Of a stretch of 64,000 bases of DNA, positions 42,901-50,851 are shown piece after piece. How positions within the stretch are numbered: position 1 is the first letter of the stretch; every line of letters starts with the position of its first letter. Under the pieces are notes generated by a model. It ran no database searches, had not been told where the DNA came from, and saw only the letters and a program-made list of their open reading frames with translations. Both the position numbers and the translations under genes were made by a program. Source of the stretch: Symbiodinium natans (taxonomy: Eukaryota; Sar; Dinophyceae; Suessiales; Symbiodiniaceae); the NCBI GenBank assembly GCA_905221605.1, contig CAJNDS010000336.1, positions 797,501-861,500 of the forward strand, read 5' to 3'.

Positions 42901-43226
42901 GTTTAGGGTTTAGGGTTTAGGGTTTAGGGTTTAGGGTTTAGGGTTTAGGGTTTAGGGTTTGGGCCTTAGGATGCATCGATCTCTCTTGGTAGCCCAGTCG
43001 CCATACTCTGAGAAGTAACCTGCTCGGAATTGGTTGGTTCCTTTCATAAGGGAGCCTAGAACCCGAAGCCCTAAACCCGAAACCCTAAACCCCAAACCCT
43101 AAACCCCAAACCCCAAACCCTAAACCCTAAACCCCTAAACCCTAACTGAGGCTTTCGGACCCAAGCACTGGTAAAGGCAAGCGGCCACGCTGATGCCGTG
43201 CAGAACCGGCTTGGCGTTGGCGTAGC
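28108..43226 (-). CDS. ABC transporter nucleotide-binding domain (ABCC-like) in mini-exons
   Basis: Exons: 43197-43226, 41927-42008, 41097-41146, 40133-40194, 38436-38494, 35484-35532, 34086-34137, 32175-32217, 29970-30044, 28976-29029 and about 28108-28171. They carry, in order, YANAKPVLHALSF, Walker A CGFAGKTGCGKSTVLLCLLR, GLAALRKIVGLVPQ, the Q-loop DPTMFQGSWRFNVDPFDEW, VRNLPAGIQSQVGRDG, signature SNMSFGQRQLLSLARM, Walker B VLLLDECTSALDPQS, the H-loop TIAIAHRLETIK and YDQIVVLDQG. All joins but one keep phase exactly. A micro-exon of about 16-19 nt is missing between 38436 and 35532. Donors are mainly GC (also GT, one GA); acceptors AG, usually followed by G. The role is ATP hydrolysis driving membrane export; substrate unknown. 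Transmembrane exons were not found. TTTAGGG-type arrays fill the introns. Confidence 0.8.
28197..28680 (+). repeat. TTTAGGG then long TTTGGGG array
   Basis: From about 28373 a very uniform TTTGGGG run of roughly 40 units, broken by GTTGGGG and GGTGGGG. It lies in the ABC gene intron between exons 28976 and 28171. Confidence 0.96.
29535..29950 (-). repeat. alternating CCCTAAA/CCCCAAA array
   Basis: Long mixed array in the ABC gene intron next to the Walker B exon. Units alternate CCCTAAA and CCCCAAA in many places. Confidence 0.95.
30459..30483. other. perfect hairpin
   Basis: TTCCACTAC and GTAGTGGAA form 9 bp arms around a 7 bp loop, preceded by a diverged half copy (TTCCACGACTAGTGAG). Possibly the end of a small foldback element. 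Confidence 0.6.
30708..30955 (-). CDS. RNase H-like fragment (retroelement-derived?)
   Basis: Exon 30824-30955 includes GLQIQFIWTPSHGKKPDWRA and HRSIFLRQLN. A second exon from 30773 begins VADEHAGSANSRG after GGTAG. The W-PSHG motif followed by LN-x-AD-x-A resembles the C-terminal part of RNase H type 1 domains found in retroelement polyproteins. The donor would be GA. The frame stops at 30708, but another frame stays open to 30530 (ARWIELLALARDWELSTICL), so a frameshift or further intron is likely. A CCCTAAA array separates the two parts. It sits inside an ABC-gene intron on the same strand; probably a degenerate insertion. Confidence 0.5.
31649..31754 (+). repeat. TTTAGGG array
   Basis: About 15 units. 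The preceding minus-strand sequence VDLEVSEN with a GTAAGT donor (about 31585-31612) may be a short exon. Confidence 0.95.
31896..32130 (-). repeat. CCCTAAA array with CCCAAAA core
   Basis: About 33 units, with four homogeneous CCCAAAA units at about 31980-32008. It directly precedes the ABC exon encoding QLLSLARM. Confidence 0.96.
32838..32883. other. 46 bp compound hairpin
   Basis: Outer arms GTGTTTCG/CGAAACAC and inner arms CTCCGTA/TACGGAG are both perfect, with ATG/CAT pairing between. In unique sequence, inside an ABC-gene intron. Function unknown. Confidence 0.55.
33141..33497 (-). CDS. possible exon or small ORF, unknown protein
   Basis: A 118-codon frame in an array-free island (about 32800-33530). 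The C-terminal part, HDLLRLIKQSAGEYLLSIGA followed by LEITAE-stop, looks like genuine amphipathic helix. The N-terminal half (MLEGGRLCGTVLGSERSGGE) is less convincing. No family recognised. Same strand as the ABC gene but not part of its domain. Confidence 0.35.
   Translation of the reverse strand: MLEGGRLCGTVLGSERSGGEVCEDDIRCWSRSTLARTEQILPNCGRRQQAIVSGCAWHVLISARVCMLTSRSTSPQALIWRSTATCRREPVLHDLLRLIKQSAGEYLLSIGALEITAE
33541..33603 (-). repeat. CCCTAAA array
   Basis: About nine units in the intron between ABC exons 34086 and 32217. Confidence 0.94.
33688..33794. mobile_element. MITE-like element, copy 2
   Basis: Complete 107 bp copy. TTGGGATGTCCCCCTTATAC at the left pairs with GTATGAGGGGGAACATCCCAA at the right; the centre keeps the AATAGGGATTT/AATCCCTA pair. 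Confidence 0.85.
33877..33969. mobile_element. MITE-like element, copy 3, left end truncated
   Basis: Starts CCTCCCTTATACTAACAG without the outer GGGATG and has an intact right end GTATGAGGGGGAACATCCCAA. It lies only about 80 bp from copy 2 in the same orientation. Confidence 0.8.
34806..34947 (+). repeat. TTTAGGG array
   Basis: About 20 perfect units. The following unique stretch 34948-35260 is open on both strands (for example minus LRELRHSVELLPKMSERILK) but I cannot assign it. Confidence 0.96.
35720..36190. repeat. opposed CCCTAAA and TTTAGGG arrays
   Basis: CCCTAAA/CCCTGAA/CCCTAAG variants at 35720-35880 and TTTAGGG at 36018-36190, separated by about 130 bp of unique DNA. Confidence 0.94.
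36541..37551 (-). CDS. UBL-ANK2: ubiquitin-like N-terminus plus ankyrin repeats
   Basis: Three exons: 37390-37551 (54 codons), 37138-37263 (42 codons) and 36541-36996, about 247 residues. Exon 1 starts MLHVRLVSGQEVATIPMEEV, the ubiquitin-like segment. Exon 2 contains MDLALVVVSFSEPSQTQVSK. Exon 3 begins VESLLQLPLDPNVV and holds about four ankyrin repeats (HVEIVRLLVEAGADKE), ending AKRRRVSGLDKP, a basic tail shared with its paralogues. Intron 1 (37264-37389) is a GC-AG intron formed by an introner-like element. Intron 2 (36997-37137) is GC-AG and contains CCCTAAA repeats. The gene lies within the ABC gene intron between exons 38436 and 35532, on the same strand. Probable interaction adaptor; no enzymatic motif. 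Confidence 0.8.
37265..37388 (-). mobile_element. introner-like element acting as UBL-ANK2 intron 1
   Basis: Same family as 2023-2134, with shared blocks TTGGCTGC, GGCTAAGGATCTAAAGTTACAGT and CACAGAG. CATCC occurs at 37260-37264 and 37389-37393, a perfect 5 bp target-site duplication lying across the splice junctions. Its centre carries CCCTAAA-type repeats. Splicing GGAT|GCTCTG...CCAAG|GATG restores LD-DDASEID in frame. Confidence 0.8.
37565..37630 (-). repeat. CCCTAAA array at UBL-ANK2 5' end
   Basis: Begins within about 15 bp of the UBL-ANK2 start codon, so the promoter or leader must lie in or beyond it. Confidence 0.92.
38500..38706 (+). repeat. TTTAGGG then TTTTGGG array
   Basis: The last 65 bp (38640-38706) is a pure run of nine TTTTGGG units, a variant not seen as a block elsewhere. 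Confidence 0.95.
38955..39230 (+). repeat. dispersed repeat shared with 13620-14040
   Basis: Same ordered blocks as 13620-14040, including CTTTTCTCCCACCCCACGCCG and TACTGGTCCCGAGGAGAACG. The frame LFSHPTPSEAAKPPKPVHF resembles the frame in the other copy. It ends against a poly-G tract. Confidence 0.6.
39287..39550. repeat. two adjacent AT-rich dispersed sequences
   Basis: 39287-39385 and 39450-39550 share CAAG/CTAAG-TCCCCC, CTCC/CTCTAAGTA and GA-TTATC/GATAAGTGGGGTC elements. Resemblance to 9250-9345 and 63917-63990 is weak. Possibly an old MITE family. Confidence 0.35.
39907..39940. repeat. poly-C tract
   Basis: 34 consecutive C. Adjacent Pro- or Gly-rich ORFs are artefacts of it. Confidence 0.93.
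40440..41080 (-). repeat. long degenerate CCCTAAA domain
   Basis: CCCTAAA with CCCTGAA, CCCTAGA, CCCTAAG and CCCCAAA variants over about 640 bp, ending at the ABC exon 41097-41146. Confidence 0.92.
41479..41530. mobile_element. MITE-like element, left half only
   Basis: GGCATGTTCCCCCCCTTACACTAACAGTCC matches the left part of copies at 5127 and 33688. The right half is replaced by a poly-C run. Confidence 0.6.
42650..42970 (+). repeat. long TTTAGGG array
   Basis: About 40 near-perfect units, one of the longest uninterrupted arrays. It lies in the ABC intron upstream of the Walker A exon. Confidence 0.97.
42972..43050 (-). CDS. possible exon, unknown protein
   Basis: The minus frame LMKGTNQFRAGYFSEYGDWA, then TKRDR, is open and protein-like, with a CGAGCAG|G acceptor inside. 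It does not fit the ABC domain between exons 43197 and 42008, so it belongs to another gene, an alternative exon or a remnant. Confidence 0.35.
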
Positions 43227-43298
43227 CTCGAAGGGTTTAGGGTTTCGGGCTTAGGGTTTAGGGTTAGGGTTTAGGGCTTCGGGTTTAGGGTTTAAGGT

Positions 43299-43400
43299 TT
43301 AGGGTTTAGGGTTTGGGGTTTCAGGTTTAGGGTTTAGGGTTTAGGGTTTAGGGTTTAGGGTTTAGGGTTTAGGGTTTAGGGTTTAGGGTTTAGGGTTTCG
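43299..43400 (+). repeat. TTTAGGG array
   Basis: About 12 units with TTTCGGG and TTTGGGG variants. A minus-strand open island SADANGMGVNVSNLVAGAPG at about 43550-43645 is a possible exon. Confidence 0.94.
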
Positions 43401-43834
43401 GGATTCAAAGAGCGGGACTCAGCTGGTGCGGCGAGGGCAAAGAAGGATCTTAGGTCTAGAGTTTAGGGGTCTAGGGCCTGGAATTTAGGCCTTATGAAGG
43501 GGAAAGGAGGGCATCCTTATAAGCGACCTTAGGCGGGTTATTCAGGGGCTACTCCCCGGCGAAGCCTCCGGCCCCGGCGCGCCTGCAACCAGATTGGAGA
43601 CGTTCACGCCCATGCCGTTCGCGTCGGCGGACTTGGTTTAGAATTGACGGTGTTGTAGGGCATTGCAGGGTTTGGGGTCTGTGGCCTAGAGTTTAAGGCT
43701 TAAGTCTTCAAATCCATAGAAGAACTACCGAAGTCCCAAACTCCACTTGGAATCTCTTTTGACTTAGTAAGTCCACTTAACCCCTTGTCACAGAAGCGCA
43801 GACCCCCGACAGTAATCCTCCGTCAGCGATCATG

Positions 43835-46543
43835 ATGATGGTGCCTCCTCCTCCTCTTCCAGCTGTTCTAGCTCGTGACGCGGGGGCTTCGGCATTGCAA
43901 GTCCATGGGACCCTAAACCCTAAACCCTAAACCCTAAACCCTAAACCCTAAACCCTAGTGCGGCAATGCACTCCCGCAGGACGATGCTGCGGGCGTCTGA
44001 TGACCCACAATCGCCTGCCCTGCCCTGGGAAGCGGTCCACGGAGTGTACGGGTTTAGGGTTTGGGAGTTTAGGGTTTAGGGTTTAGGGTTTCGGGCTTCG
44101 AGGAAACCATGTACCCGGATTGTTGGGCTCATACAGCTTGCAGGGTTTAAAGGGCTTGAAGGGCTCCTAGGTCTTCGGGGGGTTTCAAGGATGCATAGGC
44201 TTGATCTTGCTTGTAGGGGTTTGTAGGATTCCCTTAACCCTCTCTTTCACAAAGGTATTTAAACCCTATCAAGCGGCACCGGTGTTCTTCTGATTTGGGT
44301 CAATACGAGGGGGCTCAGGGCCCAGAGGGCTCAGGGCCCAGAGGGCTCAGGGCCTAGACTCAGCGCCTAGTGTTTAGGGTAGGGTTTTAGGTTCAGGCTA
44401 GGGTTTAGGGGGTTTAGGGTTCAGGGCCTCGGGTTCAGGGTTCAGGGCCTAGGGTTTAAAGTTGGGGCAGGTGGTTTTTTCTGAATGTTGTGGAATTCTC
44501 TGGGTGGGTATGTTCCCGTTACATGAACAATTGCAGGCCGTCGGGGGGGCTTAAGATGCTGACCCTAAACTCTAAACCCTAAAACCGCAAACCCCTAAAG
44601 TTTCTAGGGATTTGATAGGGTTGTCATAAGAGGTTTTCGTGGGTTACAACCAAACCCTGAAACCCTAGAGCAAGTTTATCGGGTTTCCACGGGGTTTTGA
44701 TAAACTAGAACCAAGAGTAACCTAGAAATAAACAGGGTACCCTTGTTGGGAAAGGGGGCTTGTAAGGGAACCTAAGCCCTGAAACACGGGAACAAGGGCC
44801 TACTTTGGGTCCTAGCCCTAAACCCTAAACCCTAAACCCTAAACCCTAAACCCTAAACCCTAAACCCTAAACCCTAAACCCTGAACCCTGAACCCTGAAC
44901 CCTAAAAAAAGTAGGGGCCTACTCTGGGTCCTGGGGTCTTATCAGGTTTCTGCGAGTTTTCATTCGCCCAGCCGCGCTCCAGAGGATAAGATCCAGGGTT
45001 TTGGGAGGCTCGCAGAGCTCCTGCAAAGGTTTAGGGTCTAGGGTTTAGGGTTTGGGGTTTCAGGTTTAGGGTTTAGGGTCTAGGGTTTAGGGTTTAGGGC
45101 TTAGGGATTAGATTTTGGGGTTTAGGGCTTGGGGTTTTGGTTCTTGAAGATTGTGCTCTTGCTGTTTGGGGTGGTTGGGCCAGGTGGAGCGCGGGTTTTA
45201 GGGCTTTGTGGGTTCAGGGTGCAGCCGCTGCCGAAACCTCGCACTGCAACCCCAAACCCTAAACCCTAAACCCTAAACCCTAAACCCGAAACCCGAAACC
45301 CGAAACCCGAAACCCGAAACCCGAAACCCGAACCCCAACAACTGTTCCGGAGCTGAAAAAAAGGCTGCCTCAGAATTCGAGGGTGCCAGGGCTACAAGCT
45401 CGAGATACTCTGGTTTAGGGCCTTGGGTTTCCCAAGCCCTCAGCTCTGCAACCCCTTCTTCCTAAACCCCAAACCCTAAACCCTTTGTGCCTTCGCCATG
45501 GCTTCAACAGACCTGCTGGCGCCATTCACCGCCACGATGTCGAAACCCTCCAGGCCTCTGCGTGGGGGGAGGAGCGGACCAGGCCCGAACCCTAAACCCT
45601 AACCCTAAAGCCTAAACCCTAAAGCCTAAACCCTAAACCCTAAACCCTAAACTCTAAACCCCCCCAAAGCCCGCAACCTCTGAACAATCCTAAGGGAGCT
45701 GCTACCGGAGCCCGATCTCCAACCCTGAGCCCCTCATCCCCAACATGTCGACTGTCTCTTCAAGTTCCCTAGGAATACAAAACCCTAAACCCTGAACCCT
45801 AAACCCTAAACCCTAAACCCTACACCCTAAACCCTAAACCCTAAACCCTTTTCTGGCTTACAGGGGGCTTATAAAAAGAACCTAGACCTTGAAGAGGAAA
45901 CTTTAAAAAAGAAATAAAGGGCCTACTCTGGGTCCTAGTAGTAATACAAAGGGTTGCCCCTTTTCTGGCTTACAGGGGGCTTCTAAAAAGAACCTAGACC
46001 TTGAAAAGTAAACTTTAAAAAAGAAATTTATGGGCCTACTCTGGGTCCTGGTAGTTCCCAAAAAAGGGAACCTAGCAATACACAAAGTGTGGCAACCGAA
46101 AAAAACGCTTACCTGTATACATAAACCTGAAAGCCTTGGCGGGCATAAGCAGGCCGGCGCGTGGGCACAGGCACGCCGGTTCGAGGGCATAGGCACGGCC
46201 GGTTCGTGGGCGTAGGTAGGCACGCCGGTTTGTGGGCATAGGCACTCAGAGTTCAGGGCCTAGAATAGGGTTTCCTCGCACAACCCGAAGCCCCCACACC
46301 CCAAACCCCCTACCCCCCCGAAACTCCCAAAACCAACAACATAATCAAGGCCCCTGAACCCCGGACCCTACACCCAAAAGCCCCTGAACCTTTAAACCCC
46401 AAACCCTAAACCCTAAACCCCAAACCCTAAACCCTAAACCCTAAACCCCAAACCCTAGACCCCAAACTTCCCTGAACCTTAAAGGCAGCCCGGGCCGCCC
46501 TTCAGCATCTCGCACTTGGGGGCCAGGTCGGACAGTCGCCGGC
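43835..46543 (-). CDS. PDZ-like domain protein, partial multi-exon model
   Basis: Exon 46499-46543 ends RRLSDLAPKCEMLK in phase 1 at a GC donor. Exon 45491-45555 continues GLEGFDIVAVNGASRSVEAM, then AK, to another GC donor. Exon 44955-45020 gives ELCEPPKTLDLILW. Joined, this reads like the second half of a PDZ fold: the GxDIVAVNG-S strand, an EAM helix, then a hydrophobic strand. Phases match exactly. A downstream frame MPKPPRHELEQLEEEEEAPS, then a stop near 43837, may be the acidic C-terminus, but this link is weak. PDZ domains usually bind C-terminal peptides, so a scaffold role is inferred. The N-terminal half was not found. Introns contain telomeric arrays and the dispersed element at 45771. 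Confidence 0.5.
44816..44905 (-). repeat. CCCTAAA array abutting a dispersed element
   Basis: Starts directly after CTACTTTGGGTCCTAG (element copy 44700-44815). It is followed by a second terminal block, GCCTACTCTGGGTCCTGG, at about 44918. Confidence 0.9.
45771..46053 (+). repeat. two tandem copies of the 'CTCTGGGTCC' element, one split by telomeric DNA
   Basis: Copy 2 (45941-46053) reads GTAATACAAAGGGTTGCCCCTTTTCTGG and continues to CCTACTCTGGGTCCTGG. Copy 1 (45771-45940) is the same except that GGGTTGC is replaced by a CCCTAAA array (45781-45845). The rest is nearly identical. This pair gives a filled and an empty site side by side. Confidence 0.85.
46138..46246 (+). repeat. 22 bp minisatellite
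   Basis: About five copies of GTGGGCATAGGCACGCCGGTTC with small changes, following the element pair. The antisense ORF with Arg/Ala/Cys repeats is a shadow. Confidence 0.85.
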
Positions 46544-46739
46544 CTGGCTTCAGGGTGCAGGGTTCAGGGTTCCAGCTTCTGGGTTTAGGGTTTAGGGTTT
46601 AGGGTTTCGGGTTTCGGGTTTCGGGTTTAGGGTTTAGGGTTTAGGGTTAGGGTTGAGGTTTACTGCAGGGTTTTAGGGGGGTTTAGGGTTTTCTGTAGGG
46701 TTCAGGGTTTACTGTAGGGTTTAGGGGTTAGGTTAGAGG

Positions 46740-47050
46740 GTCCACCAACCTGGCAGCGTGAAACCTCCCTTTTTCCTCCTTACACCCAGAATGGGGGTCC
46801 TGCGGCAACTTTTCTGTGAAGGAAACCGCAACCAGTGCCACTTTTCGGACCCCCCGAACCCCCCCCAACCCCCCCCACCCCCCCACCCCTCCCCCCAAAC
46901 CCCACAAAGCTCCAACGTTGGCGCATACACCCTGAACCGCAAACCCAAACCACCAAACCCAAACACTGCACCTGTTCTCCCGCAGGGTCGGCGGCTTGAG
47001 CCGGAGGCTTTTAAATCCGGGCGCGCCCGTGGTGTATCGCGGCTAGGCGC
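46740..47050 (+). CDS. doubtful plus-strand exon region
   Basis: A pyrimidine tract ending TTACACCCAG precedes MGVLRQLFCEGNRNQCHFSD, then a proline run from a C-rich tract. A second acceptor-like GTTCTCCCGCAG at 46984 precedes GRRLEPEAFKSGRARGVSRL. Acceptors look good, but the protein is unconvincing. Confidence 0.2.
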
Positions 47051-47138
47051 CTAAAAGCTGCAGAGAGGGCCCCGAACTCCAAATCCTAAATCTTAAAGAG
47101 GGCCCTGAACCCGAAATCCTAAGTCCTACAGGCATTAC

Positions 47139-47590
47139 CCCAAAGCACCACCGCAGCCCCAAATAGCTGTTAAAACCCCAAAAAGCTTCAAAAAAAAACC
47201 ACAAAGGGGGGAGGCTGGTATTTGCCTGCTCCCGAAGAACCATCACAGCCCCAAATAGCTTTAACAACCCCAAAATGCTTCCCCAAAACAGGGAAGCCTG
47301 GTATTTGCCTGCTCCCGCAATGAAAAATGCTGTTTTTTAGTACCGGAATCGACGGTTTCGGGACCCCTCCATTTGACCCCAAAGCACCACCACAGCCCCG
47401 AATAGCTTGAAAAAGCCCTAAAAGGCTTTAAAAAGCCGGGTGTCCCGGGGACTCCCCGGGACAGCTGTTGTGGGGGCGTCCGGGGGGGCCCCGGACAGTT
47501 GTTTCGAGGGACCCACGCCCCAACGCACCCCAGCCAGTACAACCTGTCCCGGGGGGGCCCCGGCACAACCCGGGGGGCCCCGGGACAGCC
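47139..47590. repeat. 88 bp tandem repeat and GC-rich palindromes
   Basis: CCCCAAAGCACCACCGCAGC-type blocks recur near 47139, 47230 and 47377; GGTATTTGCCTGCTCCCG occurs at about 47217 and 47304. 47433-47590 is rich in self-complementary CCGGGGGGGCCCCGG-like segments that could fold strongly. No gene. Confidence 0.75.
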
Positions 47591-47600
47591 CATATTAGAC

Positions 47601-47733
47601 TAGGATTTAGGATTTAGGATTTAGGATTTAGGATTTAGGATTTAGGATTTAGGATTTAGGATTTAGGATTTAGGATTCAGGATTTAGGATTTAGGATTTA
47701 GGATTTAGGGTTTAGGATTTAGGACTTAGGACG
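47601..47733 (+). repeat. pure TTTAGGA variant array
   Basis: About 18 TTTAGGA heptamers with one TTTAGGG. The variant base is fixed across the array. Confidence 0.97.
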
Positions 47734-47739
47734 TGACTG

Positions 47740-48935
47740 TTTTCCGAAACTAGTACCAGGTGAGCTGGTGGGAGTGTTCGCAGCCCGGTGAAATCCCTAG
47801 ACCGTTACCCGTCAAACCAAACCCCCCCCCCCGCCCCCCCTTCATGCTCTTGCGGGCCAGTGGCAACGTGTTTTGGTTCTGTGCCAGTGCTGGCTGATGA
47901 TTTCGTAGGAGAAGAATTATGTGGCCCTTCACGTCGTGACTAAAAGTGCTCAGCGTTGACGTTTCGCATCAGGGTCCTGCTAGCTGGGTTACTGTTGAAA
48001 AAAATACAAATTTCGGTACGGCAGGGCTCGTGAGAACAAACTACACGAGAGACACCACACCCAAGGTCAACGACAGCTTGGCGCAAGGCCGGCGGGGATC
48101 GAGCAGCCAGCCCCGGCGGCGGGCCGTGGCGTTCCACTTTCACATCCACCTGGAATCATGACGTCAGGCAGAAGCTCTCTCAATATTCAATACGCCAACG
48201 CATCCCACACGTCTGTATGCTCAAACCCAAGTCGAAATCAAGCTGTAAGGCACTGTAGGGGCCCCACATTCTGCCAGCGCGCGTAACGGCCCTTCCGCCG
48301 GCCCTGGAATACGGTCAACGGTGTGAAGCTTGTTGGCAGCCTTACATCGTCTTGCGGAGTGTCGCCGAGATGTGCTGGGGGCCAGGGCTGCTAGACTGCT
48401 AGACAATGCGGATGAAGCTGCAAATGAAGTCCCACCTCAAGCCAGCGCCGCACCTTGCTTCCTGGCGCCGCAGCAAGGAGCACTTTGGCTCCTTGCTGCG
48501 TAGGCTGCCACACGACCCGCCGACCACATCCTAGCCATCTCCATCAAAAGTGATCCATCGAAGTCTCCAGCGAGGCACCGCGCGGCGTACTCCGTGGTTA
48601 AGCCTGTCCGGGCAGAGTCCAAAGCGACTACCGGGCTCACTATCGGTGAGGGCAACGGAGGCACCTCTTCGACGGGGGGCGCAAATCAAACTCGAATCAA
48701 CTATCAGAAGCCTTGTAGTCGGGGCAGATGATCTCGCGTTTGCGCACTTTGGGGCGAAACGGGTAGCGCCTGCATCTCCCGAGCGTGAAACAAATCTATC
48801 GCACCCTGAATTGCTTTTAAATCACAGCCACTCTGCACACGCATCTTGGAGGCGCGATCGTCGGGCCTTACGTGTGCTTCCGGGACAAAGCATTGAGATA
48901 ACCGTTTCCGGCGGCCCGGGAGTCTGTTAAGCAAG
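47740..48935. other. unique island, gene content unresolved
   Basis: About 1.2 kb without telomeric repeats. Short ORFs lie at 47946-48161 (plus, MLSVDVSHQGPASWVTVEKN) and 48437-48664 (minus, VVALDSARTGLTTEYAARCL). Neither has a recognisable domain or clear splice signals. Confidence 0.35.
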
Positions 48936-48939
48936 TCTG

Positions 48940-49026
48940 AGATATATATATATATATGATACATATATATATATATATACGTATATATAAATATACATAT
49001 ATAGATATGTATATATATATATATAC
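48940..49026. repeat. (TA)n microsatellite with interruptions
   Basis: TATATA runs interrupted by GATACA, CGTATA and AAATATACA. The Tyr/Ile ORF here is an artefact. Confidence 0.95.
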
Positions 49027-49299
49027 GGTACCCCCCCCCAAAAAAAACTACGTTTCCATGTGCTCTTGCCTGAAGTCCGACAGATCGGCCTCCCAGTTTG
49101 GTCATGATAGCGATTTACTAATTCATTAAATCTGTTCCTCAATTTCACTAATCTACCTAATGTAATTGATTGAATTACTTTAATTAACTTCGTTGATTCC
49201 AAAAAAGCTTACTAAATTCACATAATTTAATCCACTCAGCAATTGCTCGAGCGAGTGCTCCAACAGAAGTGACTTGAACAATTTGCTCGAGATCGTGGA

Positions 49300-49570
49300 T
49301 TGCTATGAATTTTAATAAGATTCCTGTTAGTTTTACTTGGGTTCCTATTAAATTTTATAGGATTCATAGGGTTGTATGAATTCAATAGGAATCCCATTTA
49401 AATCAGTAGGAACCCCATTGACATGAAAGCCCATTGAAACGAATAGGAACCCTTTTGAATTCAAGAAAATGCGATTAAAATAAATAGGGTCCCTACAAAA
49501 ACATCTATGATTTCTTTTAAGAGTAACAGGAAGCCGTTTAAAATGAAGATGAATCCTATGAGATTAAGAA
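49300..49570. repeat. AT-rich degenerate repeat
   Basis: Loose 25-30 bp periodicity of AATAGGAACCC / GGATTCAT-like motifs in a region of markedly lower GC than the rest of the window. It precedes the foldback structures at 49583. Possibly part of one larger insertion (48940-50010). Confidence 0.5.
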
Positions 49571-49582
49571 GAGGAGTCCCTG

Positions 49583-50010
49583 CAACTCTGCCAAAACCCT
49601 AGAAAACACAGGGTTGCATGCATTTTACACACAAAACCTGAAAATACACATGCTTCTCAGGTTTTTCAATGCGAAAAACTGAAAATCCTATTTACTCCAA
49701 GGTTTCGGCAGCATTGTGGACAAGAGTTTCAGAGCCAAAAACTGCGTTGTTGGTGCAAAAGCATCACGCAACACTCATGCAACACTCACGCAACACTCAC
49801 GCAACACTATATGCAACAGTGCCAAAACCCTGGAAAACGCATGGTTTCCAGTATCTTGCACAATAAAACCTAACAAATACAGGTTTCTTAACTTTTTCAA
49901 TGCAAAACACTGGACATCCTACTTTTTCCGAGGTTTTTGGCAGTGTTGCATGCAGTGTAGCATGTAGTGTTGCATGAGTGTTGCGTGAGTGCTGCGTGAT
50001 GCTTTTGCAC
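49583..50010. mobile_element. nested foldback element with CACGCAACACT arms
   Basis: The outer arms 49753-49830 and 49925-50010 are inverted copies (GTGCAAAAGCATCACGCA and its complement), each built of short CACGCAACACT direct repeats. The inner unit 49816-49945 (GCCAAAACCCTGGAAAACGC to GGTTTTTGGC) is a diverged copy of 49583-49715. No coding capacity. Confidence 0.75.
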
Positions 50011-50224
50011 GGGAGACGGTAACACCAACGATGGGGCCGGTACCAGAAACGGTCTACACTGGTCCCCCCCCATTTGCAAATAGTGCGATTGCGTGCCAGA
50101 TTCTTGTTGCCACTGTGCTTTCATCAGAGATTTTGAGCGGGGGGAAAAGGGATCGCTGCTGTGGCGTGCCTGCGCCATTGAGGATTGAAGGAATATGGGG
50201 TTTAGGGTTTGGTTAGGGTTCAGC

Positions 50225-50440
50225 TGCCTCTTGAAGAGCCTAAAAAAAACGGGCAGCGCGACAAGCAAATACTCGGGAAGCGTGCAGTTTCCGGACTCCA
50301 AATCCAGATTGGAGTCCAGGGTCTGCGTGCCTCTCTCAGGACCAGCGCATGCCGGAAATTACGTGCCTGCCGATGTTTTGTACTTAAGCACAACGAGGCC
50401 ACCAGTGGTTGCGGGCAGCACAAGGCCGCTCCCCGTTTAG
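50225..50440 (+). repeat. duplicated segment, inverted copy at 58012-58220
   Basis: About 200 bp similar to the reverse complement of 58012-58220. Shared blocks include GCGCGACAAGCAAATACTCGG, GTGCAGTTTCCGGACTCC and GGTTGCGGGCAGCACAAGGC. A frame (SATSKYSGSVQFPDSKSR in this copy) is partly conserved, so it may be a coding remnant. Confidence 0.7.
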
Positions 50441-50506
50441 GGTTGGGGTTTAGGGTTTAGGGTTTAGGGTTTGGAGTTTAGGGTTTAGGGCTAAGGTCTA
50501 AGGGCT

Positions 50507-50552
50507 TAGGGCTTAGGGCTTAGGGCTTAGGGCTTAGGGCTTAGGGCTTAGG
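50507..50552 (+). repeat. TTAGGGC variant array
   Basis: Seven or more homogeneous GGGCTTA heptamers between TTTAGGG units. Confidence 0.93.
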
Positions 50553-50851
50553 GTTTAGGGTTTAGGGTTTACTGTTTAGGGTTTAGGGTTTAGGGTTTAG
50601 GGTGTTTTGACAGTTTAGGGGGCGGGGTTTTGGGGTTTGGGGGGTGTTCGGGTGTTAGGGGTTAGGAGTGCGCGCACAAGATGCGTACAAGCCAAGCCTG
50701 ATCCTGAGACCATAAAAACCCTCAACCCAATTGTTTGAAGCAACCCGAAACCTTCTTAAAGCCACCAAAAAACTCAAAAGCAATCCGAACCACCCTCAAC
50801 CCAAAACCTAAGACCCTAGACCCTAAACCCTAAACCCTAAACCCTAAACTC

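Noticed and set aside
48704-49202. Tyr/Ile-rich ORFs
   Set aside because: They translate the (TA)n microsatellite.
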